From DASXTW01 sp036505215 (GTDB lineage Bacteria > Actinomycetota > UBA4738): DNA of 23,380 bases. Position 1 is the stretch's first letter. Each line of letters begins with the position of its first letter. Shown here one piece after another: positions 6,517 to 13,582 of the stretch. The translations under genes were made by a program, and so were the position numbers. The DNA lies in the NCBI GenBank assembly GCA_036505215.1, contig DASXTW010000012.1:1-23380 (forward strand), read 5' to 3'. A model generated the notes under the pieces. That model had not been told where the DNA came from. It did no database searches and saw nothing but the letters and a program-made list of their open reading frames with translations.

Positions 6517-7931
6517 GCGCGCCTACCGCGATCGATACCCGGACGGTTCGGGGACGAGTTCGCTCTCGCCTGCTTGGACGAACCGGCCTCGACCTCGATC
6601 GGCTGAGCCCACCGGAGAGACGGCTGCGGGTGCGAGAAGAGGTGCTGGCGGTGCTGCGAGAGGAACGGGCCATCCTCCCCGCCGGCACGATCACGAACGT
6701 GGTCAATCAGGTTTCAGACGAAGTCGTCGGCCTCGGGCCACTGGAGCGACTGCTCAGAGACCCGGAGGTCAGCGAGGTCATGGTCAACGGGGCCGACGAC
6801 GTCTTCGTGGAGCGGAAGGGGCGGATCGAGAGGGTGGACGGCCTGGTTTTTGAGGGGGAGGGCCAGGTCTTCCACTTGATCGAGCGCATCGTGGCTCCTC
6901 TCGGTCTGAGGGTCGATGAGTCGATGCCCTACGTGGACGCCCGGCTCTCGGACGGATCGCGGGTCAACGCAATAATCCCGCCCCTTTCGCTCTGCGGCCC
7001 GGTCCTCACCATTCGAAAGTTCACGCTGAGGCCATTCACACCGGAAGACCTGGTGCGCTTGGGCAGCCTCGCGGGGGCCATGATGGAGTTCCTGGGGGCC
7101 TGTGTTCGTGCGAAGGCGAACATCGTGGTCTCCGGAGGAACGGGGTCGGGGAAGACCTCGCTCCTCGGCGTTCTTTCGTCCTTCATCCCGCCGACGGAGC
7201 GTCTGATCACGATCGAGGACGCAGCCGAACTTCGGCTGTCGCAGCCGCACGTCGTCTCCTTGGAGGCCCGGCCGGCAAACGTGGAAGGGGCGGGGGAGGT
7301 GACCGTGCGCGCCCTTGTCCGTAACGCGCTCCGGATGCGTCCCGACCGGATCATAGTGGGCGAGGTCCGAGGTGGCGAGGCTCTGGACATGCTCCAGGCG
7401 ATGAACACGGGCCACGAGGGTTCGCTGTCCACGGCCCACGCCAATTCGCCGCGTGACCTTGTATCCCGCCTGGAGACCATGGCGCTCATGTCCGATGTCG
7501 AACTGCCCGTTTCACACGTCCGTGAGCAGATCGCCGGGGCGCTCGACCTGATCGTGCACACGAGTCGCACCTCCGAAGGCAGCCGGGTGGTGGCGAGGAT
7601 CTCGGCAGTGGAGGGATTGCGGGGCGGCTCGGTTGTCCTCGAGGACATCTTCGCCTGGCGCCGCGGGCCCGGGCCGGCGTTCGAAGCCACAGGCACCATG
7701 CCGTCGGTGATGAAGCTGCTCGAAGAGCGGGACGAACGAGTCGACCCGCGAGTGTTCACCGCCCGGACGAGAGCCATCGGAGAGACTTCGCCTGGGCACT
7801 CGTCGACCCCACGACGCGGGATGCCTACGCTCGGGGGTCACCCGGCCCGACCCCTTGTGGCCGATGGGGCCCACCGAGGCCATAGCGAATGGCCCGGGTC
7901 GATCCGTCAGTTCGGGGCGCTGGTCGAGTGA
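6513..7931 (+). CDS. tadA: TadA/CpaF-type pilus assembly ATPase
   Basis: This 472-residue secretion ATPase of the GspE/VirB11 superfamily powers Flp pilus assembly from the cytoplasmic side of the inner membrane. The N-terminal domain contains LGPLERLLRDPEVSEVMVNG (74-93). The ATPase core has Walker A GGTGSGKT (208-215), an Asp/Glu box ITIEDAAEL (232-240), Walker B RIIVGEVRG (279-287) and the His box GHEGSLSTAHANS (300-312). All catalytic elements are present. The ATG at 6513 overlaps the tadZ stop (ATGA). The open frame extends upstream inside tadZ but is not used. The last 60 residues or so after RTRAIGE are Pro/Gly/Ser/His-rich, look disordered and go beyond the usual CpaF end. Confidence 0.95.
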   Translation: MSAPTAIDTRTVRGRVRSRLLGRTGLDLDRLSPPERRLRVREEVLAVLREERAILPAGTITNVVNQVSDEVVGLGPLERLLRDPEVSEVMVNGADDVFVERKGRIERVDGLVFEGEGQVFHLIERIVAPLGLRVDESMPYVDARLSDGSRVNAIIPPLSLCGPVLTIRKFTLRPFTPEDLVRLGSLAGAMMEFLGACVRAKANIVVSGGTGSGKTSLLGVLSSFIPPTERLITIEDAAELRLSQPHVVSLEARPANVEGAGEVTVRALVRNALRMRPDRIIVGEVRGGEALDMLQAMNTGHEGSLSTAHANSPRDLVSRLETMALMSDVELPVSHVREQIAGALDLIVHTSRTSEGSRVVARISAVEGLRGGSVVLEDIFAWRRGPGPAFEATGTMPSVMKLLEERDERVDPRVFTARTRAIGETSPGHSSTPRRGMPTLGGHPARPLVADGAHRGHSEWPGSIRQFGALVE

Positions 7932-7956
7932 CGGTCAGCCACAGGTGAGAGAGACC

Positions 7957-8823
7957 ATGATCATCTGGGCATGCGTCCTGGCCGCGATCGAGTGCGGCCG
8001 GCGGGGCCTGATTCGAGTCCGGGCCGAGCGGGACTTCGCCGTTGGGCTCCTCGGCGGACATTCTGGGGAAGAGTCACCGACCGTGTTGGGCGAAAGCGGC
8101 CCGCCCCTCCTTCAATCGCTTCGCCTGCTACCGGCTCGGACGCGAAACGGGCTTCTCGCCACTGGGGCGGGACTGCTCTCTGCACTGGCAGGGCTGCAGC
8201 TGATTGGACCACTCGGGCTGGCGGCCGGGCTGGCGGGTGGCGCGGTTCCGCACATCCTGGAAAAGAGGAGAGTGGGTAAGCGCGGCGAGGAACTCGAGAG
8301 GCAGCTCGCCGAAGTCACCGAGTCGACAGCGATGGCGGTCCGGAGTGGGCTCTCCATCTCGCAGGCCCTCGAGTTCGCTGCCGAGGAAGCCCCCGATCCG
8401 ATGTCGGCAGTTCTGGGCCGATTCATCCAGGACCAACGCTTGGGGACGCCTTTCGAGGAAGCGCTTCGCCAGTTCTCCGACGAACTGGGCAGCCCGGATA
8501 CCCGCCTCTTCGCGCTCGTCGTCACCATCCATGCGAGGAGCGGAGGGAATCTCGCGGGAGCGCTGGACGAAGTAGCAGGCACGATCCGCCATCGCATCGT
8601 GGTCCGCCGCGAGCTTCGCGCCTTGAGCGCGCAAGGAAGGATCTCCGGCTCGATCCTGGGAGCGCTTCCCATTGCGTTCTTCCTCGTCCTGGCGGCGACG
8701 TCGCACCACGACCTGGCGCCCGTGTACAGGTCGCCCGCTGGCGTCGCCATGATCTCATCGGGCCTGATGATGGAGGGTCTTGCGTTTCTGTGGATCCGCC
8801 GACTTCTACGTGTAGAGGTCTGA
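7957..8823 (+). CDS. tadB: TadB-type inner-membrane platform protein (T2SSF family)
   Basis: This 288-residue membrane protein has a hydrophobic start, a two-helix hydrophobic stretch (about 66-100, LLATGAGLLSALAG onward), a cytoplasmic T2SSF domain (about 112-225) and two C-terminal helices (about 230-248 and 262-280). ELERQLAEVTESTAMAVRSG and ALEFAAEEAP with later FALVVTIHARSGGNLAGALD are typical of the TadB/GspF platform, which couples the TadA motor to pilin extraction. The ATG at 7957 is 25 nt after the tadA stop. An in-frame GTG at 7945 is an alternative start. There is only a weak GTGAGAGAG ribosome site. The next gene, tadC, follows after 5 nt. Confidence 0.9.
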   Translation: MIIWACVLAAIECGRRGLIRVRAERDFAVGLLGGHSGEESPTVLGESGPPLLQSLRLLPARTRNGLLATGAGLLSALAGLQLIGPLGLAAGLAGGAVPHILEKRRVGKRGEELERQLAEVTESTAMAVRSGLSISQALEFAAEEAPDPMSAVLGRFIQDQRLGTPFEEALRQFSDELGSPDTRLFALVVTIHARSGGNLAGALDEVAGTIRHRIVVRRELRALSAQGRISGSILGALPIAFFLVLAATSHHDLAPVYRSPAGVAMISSGLMMEGLAFLWIRRLLRVEV

Positions 8824-8828
8824 GCCGG

Positions 8829-9746
8829 ATGGCGATTGGTGGAGCAGGGTCTTCCGGAGCTGTCGGCACCGTGGTCGTTGACGTGGGGTCGGCTCTGGGC
8901 GGCTTGGCCCTCTATTTCGGCGCCTCAGCGGTTTCCTTCCTTCGTGTTGCCGCGACTAGGGAACTGGTTCGCCCGCTGCATTCACGGTCGCCGTCCCCTC
9001 TAAGCACGACCGGGTCCGTTGAGTCACTACTCGCTCGAATCGGCCGGACGCGCCTCGCTCGAAGGTTCCGTCATCAAGCCCGGCTTCGGCGACGTCTCGA
9101 GCTCGCCGGAGATCCGATTTCTGCGGAGGCAGTGTTGGGCCTCAAGCTCGTGGTCTCCATCGGCCTGGCAGTCATGCTTCAGGTGATGGGGGTGGCCGCT
9201 CATGTCGCCCTGGCTTCCGTCGCCCTGAGCGTTCCGATCGGACTGGCCGCTTCTCGCATACCTGACCTCGGAATTGCTCGCCGGGCGCGTTGGAGGCAGC
9301 AGCGAATTGCCGCGCGGGTTCCAGATCTGGCCGAGCTGCTGGTCGCCACCACTGGGGCCGGCCTCAATCCGCTAATCGCTTTCCGCCGGTCCGCGGAAAT
9401 CCTCGATGGCCCACTCGGTGATGAGCTGCGCCTGGCCGTGCGCGGATTGGAGCTCGGGACGCCCTGGCGCGTCGTACTCGATGACCTCGCTGCTCGGACG
9501 GGCGATGCCACCATCCGCCGACTGGTGCGGTCGATGGGGCGCTCGCAACGCTTGGGGACGTCACTCGCTTCATCGCTCCACAACGTTGCCGAGGACCTGC
9601 GCAACGAACGGCAGACCCGGGCGGAAGAGCTCGCCAGGCGAGCCCCCGTCAAAATGCTCTTCCCCCTGGTCTTCCTGATCCTCCCCGCCTTCCTCCTCCT
9701 CACGGTGGGGCCGGTGCTACTGGCAACCCTCCGAAGCTTGCACTGA
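8829..9746 (+). CDS. tadC: TadC-type inner-membrane platform protein (T2SSF family)
   Basis: This 305-residue membrane protein is the partner of TadB. It has an N-terminal helix (about 11-38), a hydrophobic region at about 102-145 (LKLVVSIGLAVMLQVMG and on), a T2SSF domain (about 160-270) with VPDLAELLVATTGAGLNPLIAF, RLVRSMGRSQRLGTSLASSL and EELARRAPVKMLFPLVFLIL, and a final C-terminal helix (about 275-298). The RAPVKMLFPLVF signature at the last helix is characteristic of TadC/GspF C-termini. The ATG at 8829 lies 5 nt after the tadB stop; no strong ribosome binding site is visible, so translation is probably coupled. Confidence 0.9.
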   Translation: MAIGGAGSSGAVGTVVVDVGSALGGLALYFGASAVSFLRVAATRELVRPLHSRSPSPLSTTGSVESLLARIGRTRLARRFRHQARLRRRLELAGDPISAEAVLGLKLVVSIGLAVMLQVMGVAAHVALASVALSVPIGLAASRIPDLGIARRARWRQQRIAARVPDLAELLVATTGAGLNPLIAFRRSAEILDGPLGDELRLAVRGLELGTPWRVVLDDLAARTGDATIRRLVRSMGRSQRLGTSLASSLHNVAEDLRNERQTRAEELARRAPVKMLFPLVFLILPAFLLLTVGPVLLATLRSLH

Positions 9747-9760
9747 CTCCCCCGCTTGGG

Positions 9761-9771
9761 AAGGAGGTGAT
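9761..9771 (+). promoter_or_regulatory. Perfect Shine-Dalgarno sequence of the flp pilin gene
   Basis: AAGGAGGTGAT is fully complementary to the usual bacterial 16S rRNA 3' tail and its GGAGG core lies 7 nt before ATG 9775. It is far stronger than the sites of the other operon genes, which would raise pilin output relative to the assembly proteins. Confidence 0.8.
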
Positions 9772-9774
9772 GAG

Positions 9775-10023
9775 ATGTTGGGGTCGTTCGCCCAACTGAG
9801 GTCTCTGTCCAAAGGATGGCGGACATTCACGGCGTGGTTGGTGATGCTGCCATGGGAGGCTCGTTCCCTGCGCCGCGAAGAGGGGCAGACCACCGCGGAG
9901 TACGCATTGGTGATCCTGGCCGCTGCCGCAGTTGCCATCGTGCTGATCGCGTGGGCCCGTTCATCGGGCAAGCTGCCCGCGTTCTTCGACAAGATCATCG
10001 ACGAGATCAGCCAGACGCCGTGA
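9775..10023 (+). CDS. flp: Flp/Fap-type major pilin precursor
   Basis: This 82-residue precursor carries the type IVb pilin signature. The processing site is REEG|QTTAEYALVIL, with G37 at -1 and E42-Y43 at +5/+6, followed by a hydrophobic stretch (44-60) and a short polar C-terminus. The predicted mature pilin is 45 residues, a normal Flp size. The leader of 37 residues is longer than the 10-25 usually seen; the frame between the strong ribosome site and the motif supports it. Cleavage would need a TadV/CpaA-like prepilin peptidase, which is not in this window. The gene lies 28 nt after tadC, and its stop overlaps the GTG start of tadE. Confidence 0.93.
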   Translation: MLGSFAQLRSLSKGWRTFTAWLVMLPWEARSLRREEGQTTAEYALVILAAAAVAIVLIAWARSSGKLPAFFDKIIDEISQTP

Positions 10024-10418
10024 CGGATTCAGTGCCCAGGGGGAGAGGGGAGAGGGCCTCGGCGTCCGTGGAGTTCGCCTTGGTCCTCCCTCTCGTCCTG
10101 ATCATGGGCCTGGCGCTCCTCCAAGTCGGGTTGCTGATCAAGAACCAGCTCGTGGTGGAGGGGTCTGCTCGGGCGGGAGCGAGGCAGGGAGCGGTCACCA
10201 CGGACGATGCCGAGGTGGCGCGGGCCGCAGAGCTCGCCGCGGTGAGCCTCGACGTCGGGCGGCTCGAGGCCTTCGTCCAACGCGATGGAGGAGCCGGTAC
10301 TCCCGTGACGGTGAGGGTCGTGTACCACGCACCGGTGAATGTGCCGGTGGTCGCTTGGTTGTTCCCCGACACCATCGATCTGGAAGCGGTGGCCGTCATG
10401 CGCCAGGAGACCGGATGA
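10020..10418 (+). CDS. tadE: TadE-like pseudopilin
   Basis: This 132-residue protein has the TadE signature ASASVEFALVLPLVL (13-27), with E18-F19 in the conserved prepilin position and a following hydrophobic helix (to about 38). The rest is a small exported domain ending in VYHAPVNVPVVAWLFP and AVAVMRQET. TadE/TadF pseudopilins are processed like Flp and help assemble the pilus. The residue just before the expected cleavage point is A13 rather than Gly. The GTG start at 10020 overlaps the flp stop (GTGA). An internal GTG at 10032 is possible but would shorten the leader. Confidence 0.85.
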   Translation: MTDSVPRGRGERASASVEFALVLPLVLIMGLALLQVGLLIKNQLVVEGSARAGARQGAVTTDDAEVARAAELAAVSLDVGRLEAFVQRDGGAGTPVTVRVVYHAPVNVPVVAWLFPDTIDLEAVAVMRQETG

Positions 10419-10460
10419 CGCTCGCGCGGCCTGGGAATGCCCGCGAAGAGGGAGGACAGC

Positions 10461-11138
10461 GTGGCCCGGGGCGAACGAGGGTCAACGACGGTACTGGTAG
10501 CGGCGATCATGCTGCTCGCGGGGATCCTCGACCTGGTCACCATCGACCTCCTTCGGATCCTCCAGGCGAAGTCGCGAGCCCAGACCGCCGCGGATGCCGC
10601 CGCGCTCGCCGCGGCCCAGGAGTTGGCCATCCCCTCAGGGCACATTCCGGTGGAGTTCGCCGCCGACTACGCGGGACGCAATGGCGCCACGTTGGTCTCG
10701 TGCCAGTGCGAGCCCGGGACGCAGGAGGCTGTTGTACAGGTCCAGATGCCCGTGGCCCTGGTCTTCTTCGGTCGAGGGCGCACGGTGACCGCCCGGGCCC
10801 GGGCTGTGGTGGACGGAGCTTTCCAAGGGCCTGCGGGTAGAATGGCCGCCAATGATTCGGACGGCTCAGACCCGGACGAGAGCGCGGCGGCGCGACGAGC
10901 TTGGGGTGGTCGATTACACCCTGGCCAAGCGGGCCCTCCTGCGGGACTTCCGCCGCGGCCTCCTTTCGCGCTTCGAGATCTGCGACGCCCACCCCGAGCT
11001 GCTCCGGGCGGCCCGGTATCTGGGGGCCGACGCCTCTGTGCCCTGCCCGGTCTGCCGCGGCCACGAGCTCCGCCTCCTCGCCTACGTCTTCGCCGATGGG
11101 CTCCGGCGCGACAACGGCCGGGCATTCGCGTTGCATGA
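10461..11138 (+). CDS. TadE/TadG-like pilus protein; 3' part of frame doubtful
   Basis: The N-terminal 120 residues or so form a short TadE-like protein: GERGSTTVLVAAIMLLAG, a hydrophobic helix, then the characteristic QAKSRAQTAADAAALAAAQELA and an all-beta end with VQVQMPVALVFFGRGRTVTA. It resembles the Rv3654c-like secretion-neighbourhood family. The GTG at 10461 is chosen for its GGGAGGAC site 7 nt upstream; ATG 10437 is the alternative. After about residue 122 the frame runs on for some 285 nt across the DUF5318 gene and encodes Pro/Arg-rich shadow sequence. A single missing base after about 10800 would put the TAG at 10838-10840 in frame, giving about 126 residues. The true end is therefore probably near 10840. 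Confidence 0.7.
   Translation: MARGERGSTTVLVAAIMLLAGILDLVTIDLLRILQAKSRAQTAADAAALAAAQELAIPSGHIPVEFAADYAGRNGATLVSCQCEPGTQEAVVQVQMPVALVFFGRGRTVTARARAVVDGAFQGPAGRMAANDSDGSDPDESAAARRAWGGRLHPGQAGPPAGLPPRPPFALRDLRRPPRAAPGGPVSGGRRLCALPGLPRPRAPPPRLRLRRWAPARQRPGIRVA
10838..10843 (+). promoter_or_regulatory. TAGAAT -10 element, leaderless DUF5318 start
   Basis: TAGAAT lies 8 nt before the ATG at 10852, giving a transcript that begins at the start codon. No Shine-Dalgarno is present and no clear -35 was found. It suggests DUF5318 and the penicillin-binding protein have their own promoters apart from the Tad operon. Confidence 0.5.
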
Positions 11139-11253
11139 GGGCCTCGAGCTGGCCGCCCGGCAGCGGGGCGGAGCCTGTTACGTGGTCGAAGTCTGCACGG
11201 GCTGCTACTGGAACCACCTGAGCGAGGCCTTCATGGCTCGCACCGCCGGCTGA
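10852..11253 (+). CDS. DUF5318 family protein, zinc-ribbon-like
   Basis: This 133-residue protein has two Cys pairs, CPVC (65-68) and CTGC (115-118), probably forming a zinc ribbon, between a basic N-terminus with the conserved VDYTLAKRALLRDFRRG (20-36) and the final VCTGCYWNHLSEAFM. These features fit actinobacterial DUF5318. In mycobacteria the corresponding gene (Rv0049) sits next to ponA1, and here a PonA-type protein follows on the same strand 106 nt downstream, so the pairing is conserved. The function is unknown; a link to cell-wall synthesis is inferred from neighbourhood only. The start at ATG 10852 is supported by TAGAAT 8 nt upstream. Confidence 0.88.
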   Translation: MIRTAQTRTRARRRDELGVVDYTLAKRALLRDFRRGLLSRFEICDAHPELLRAARYLGADASVPCPVCRGHELRLLAYVFADGLRRDNGRAFALHEGLELAARQRGGACYVVEVCTGCYWNHLSEAFMARTAG

Positions 11254-11344
11254 CCCCGAACGGCCCACCAACCGCCCACACATCGCACGTTCATCGACAC
11301 GAACCCTCAACATCCGCTTCGCGAGTAGATCAAGTACCCCTGGG

Positions 11345-11350
11345 TACAAT
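11345..11350 (+). promoter_or_regulatory. TACAAT -10 element before the penicillin-binding protein gene
   Basis: TACAAT lies 9 nt before the GTG at 11360, so the 5' untranslated region would be only a few bases. No Shine-Dalgarno is visible near the GTG. Confidence 0.5.
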
Positions 11351-11359
11351 CCGGCCACA

Positions 11360-13540
11360 GTGATCCGTAGCACTCCCAAAGGTAAGCACCGCCCCAGGAA
11401 CGGTCCTGCGTTGCCCCAAGACGGATGGGCAGCGCAGCCAGCCAAGCGTGCGCGCAAGCGGGGCTTCTTCCGCCGCAACTGGTGGATGTTTGCAATCGTT
11501 CCAGTGGTCCTGTTGCTGGGGTTCGTCCTGGTCTTTTGGTACGCCTATGCTCGGACAAACCTTCCCAACCCCCCTCCGGGGGCCCAGACCACCTTCGTGT
11601 ACGACCGACACGGCAAGCTGGTGGCTCGCCTGCATTCCACGATCAATCGGACGGTGGTGCCCCTCTCCAAGATCTCGCCCGACCTCCAGCACGCCGTCAT
11701 CGCCATCGAGGACAAGGACTTCTACAAGCATGGCGGGGTGAGCTTCTTCTCCATCTTCCGGGCCGCGTGGAACGACCTTACGCACCGCCGCCTGGAGCAG
11801 GGCGGCTCGACCATCACCCAGCAGTACGTGAAGACCGTCTACACGGGCGGAGAACGGACGTTCAAGCGGAAGATCAAGGAAGCCATCCTGGCGGTGAAGC
11901 TTGACCACAAGTACTCGAAGAGCGAGATCCTGGAGAAGTACCTCAACACCATCTACTTCGGGAACGGGGCCTACGGTGCCGAGGCGGCCGCCAGGACGTA
12001 CTGGGGGATCAGCGCCAAGAACCTCGATCCGGTGCAGTCGGCCACGCTGGCGGGCCTGATCTCCGCACCGGCCCGGTTCGATCCCGTCAACAATCCGGAC
12101 ACCTCCAAGGTCCGACGGAACATCGTCCTGGACCTCATGGCCCAGCAGGGCTACATCGACCGGGCCCGGGCCGACCAATTCAAGTCCCAGCCCATCGACG
12201 TGAGGAAGGAGGCCCGGACCTCCGAGACCTCGAAGTTCGCCTACTTCGTGGACATGGTCACCAGGGAGCTCGGCGAGAAGTACACCTATGCCGAGACCTA
12301 CTCCGGCGGGCTTCGCGTGACCACCACGCTGGACTCGGCCTACCAGCGAGCGGCGGAGAAGGCCGTGCTCCAGCACCTCCCCAGCCCCAGGGATCCCGCA
12401 GCCGCGCTGGTGGCCATCGACCCGAAGACCGGTGACATCCGGGCGCTGGTCGGAGGGCGAAACTTCAACAAGGTCAAGTTCAACAACGCCACCCAGGCCA
12501 AACGGCAGGCAGGCAGCGCTTTCAAGACCTTCACCCTCACCGCGGCCTTCGAGGAGAGGATCAACCCGAAGTCCGTGATGCGCGGACCGCCGCAGGTCGA
12601 CATCACCGACCCGCGGTGCAAGAACCCCGACGGGACCGACTGGAAGCCGCACAACTACGCGGACGAGTCCGGCGGGACCATGAACCTGATCCAGGCCACT
12701 GCCCACTCGGTGAACACGATCTTCGCCCAGCTTGTGGTGTCGGTGGGTCCGGAGAACGTGGTCGACGTGGCTCACAGGATGGGCATCCGGACCAGGCTCG
12801 AGCCGGTCTGCTCGATCACTCTGGGGAGCCAGGACGTCACCCCGCTCGACATGACCGACGCCTACGCCACGCTGGCGGCCCGGGGCGTCCACCACGACCC
12901 GCGCTCGATCACCCTGGTCAAGTCCGCCAGCGGTGACGTGGTGGACAGGCCCAAGAGCGAGAGGGACGTCGCGCTCGCGGAGAACGACGCCGACCTGGTG
13001 ACCTACGCCCTCCAGCAGGTGGTGTTGAGCGGGACGGGGACGGCCGCGCGCCTGACCGATCGCCCGTCGGCCGGCAAGACCGGCACCACTCAGGACTATC
13101 GCGACGCGTGGTTCTGCGGCTACGTGCCCCAACTCACCACGTGCGTGTGGATGGGGTACCAGAAGAGCCAGAGGCCCATGCACAACGTGGAAGGGGTTCC
13201 CAACGTGTTCGGCGGTTCGATCCCGGCCCAGATCTGGAACGACTTCATGACCCAGGCGCTGGCGAAGGTCCCCCCGAAGGACTTCCCGACCCCGAGCTTC
13301 GCCGGCTACAACAAGAAGCCTCAGGGTGCGGTGAGCCCGACGCCTTCACCATCTCCCAGTCCTTCCCCCAGCCCCAAGCCCTCGATCAGCCCGACACCGC
13401 CCAGCATCTCGCCGCCCAGCATCTCCCCGCCGCCGCCGTCGCCCTCACCGTCCGGTTCGCCGGGTGAGTCGCCCTCCCCGGGCGGAGAGGCTAACTCGGT
13501 CGGGCCACCCCAGGTCCCGAGACCCAGACGCTGGGTGTAG
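11360..13540 (+). CDS. ponA: Bifunctional class A penicillin-binding protein (PBP1A/PonA type)
   Basis: This 726-residue protein polymerises glycan strands from lipid II and cross-links the peptides on the outer face of the membrane. A basic cytoplasmic start is followed by a membrane helix (42-61). The GT51 glycosyltransferase domain (about 75-255) shows EDKDFYKHGG with catalytic E117, QGGSTITQQYVK (147-158), KIKEAILAVKL (171-181) and KSEILEKYLN. The transpeptidase domain (about 345-635) has SAFK with nucleophile S386, SVN (450-452) and KTGTT (573-577). All catalytic motifs are intact. The C-terminal 70 residues are a Ser/Pro tail containing SPSP repeats, encoded by short tandem DNA repeats (about 13340-13450), as often seen in actinobacterial PonA. 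The start is GTG 11360, supported by TACAAT just upstream. Confidence 0.96.
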   Translation: MIRSTPKGKHRPRNGPALPQDGWAAQPAKRARKRGFFRRNWWMFAIVPVVLLLGFVLVFWYAYARTNLPNPPPGAQTTFVYDRHGKLVARLHSTINRTVVPLSKISPDLQHAVIAIEDKDFYKHGGVSFFSIFRAAWNDLTHRRLEQGGSTITQQYVKTVYTGGERTFKRKIKEAILAVKLDHKYSKSEILEKYLNTIYFGNGAYGAEAAARTYWGISAKNLDPVQSATLAGLISAPARFDPVNNPDTSKVRRNIVLDLMAQQGYIDRARADQFKSQPIDVRKEARTSETSKFAYFVDMVTRELGEKYTYAETYSGGLRVTTTLDSAYQRAAEKAVLQHLPSPRDPAAALVAIDPKTGDIRALVGGRNFNKVKFNNATQAKRQAGSAFKTFTLTAAFEERINPKSVMRGPPQVDITDPRCKNPDGTDWKPHNYADESGGTMNLIQATAHSVNTIFAQLVVSVGPENVVDVAHRMGIRTRLEPVCSITLGSQDVTPLDMTDAYATLAARGVHHDPRSITLVKSASGDVVDRPKSERDVALAENDADLVTYALQQVVLSGTGTAARLTDRPSAGKTGTTQDYRDAWFCGYVPQLTTCVWMGYQKSQRPMHNVEGVPNVFGGSIPAQIWNDFMTQALAKVPPKDFPTPSFAGYNKKPQGAVSPTPSPSPSPSPSPKPSISPTPPSISPPSISPPPPSPSPSGSPGESPSPGGEANSVGPPQVPRPRRWV

Positions 13541-13555
13541 CGACCGTCAGAGGAA

Positions 13556-13577
13556 GGCCGGCGCAGGCGCTGCGGCC
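13556..13577. terminator. GC-rich hairpin between convergent genes
   Basis: GGCCG / CGGCC arms enclose a 12-nt loop that can itself form a small CAG/CTG stem. It sits in the 42-bp gap between the ponA stop and the stop of the oppositely oriented histidine kinase, where a bidirectional terminator is expected. No T-run is present on either strand. Confidence 0.4.
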
Positions 13578-13582
13578 GACTG

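Noticed and set aside
11330..13183. 617-residue open frame on the minus strand opposite ponA
   Set aside because: It is antisense to a gene with every expected PBP motif, has Val/Leu/Gly/Asp/His-rich low-complexity sequence and no family resemblance; long shadow frames are expected at this GC content.
13341..13470. Short tandem repeats of CCCAGCATCTC and Ser/Pro codons
   Set aside because: They are explained by the Ser/Pro-rich C-terminal tail of the penicillin-binding protein and are not a separate repeat element.
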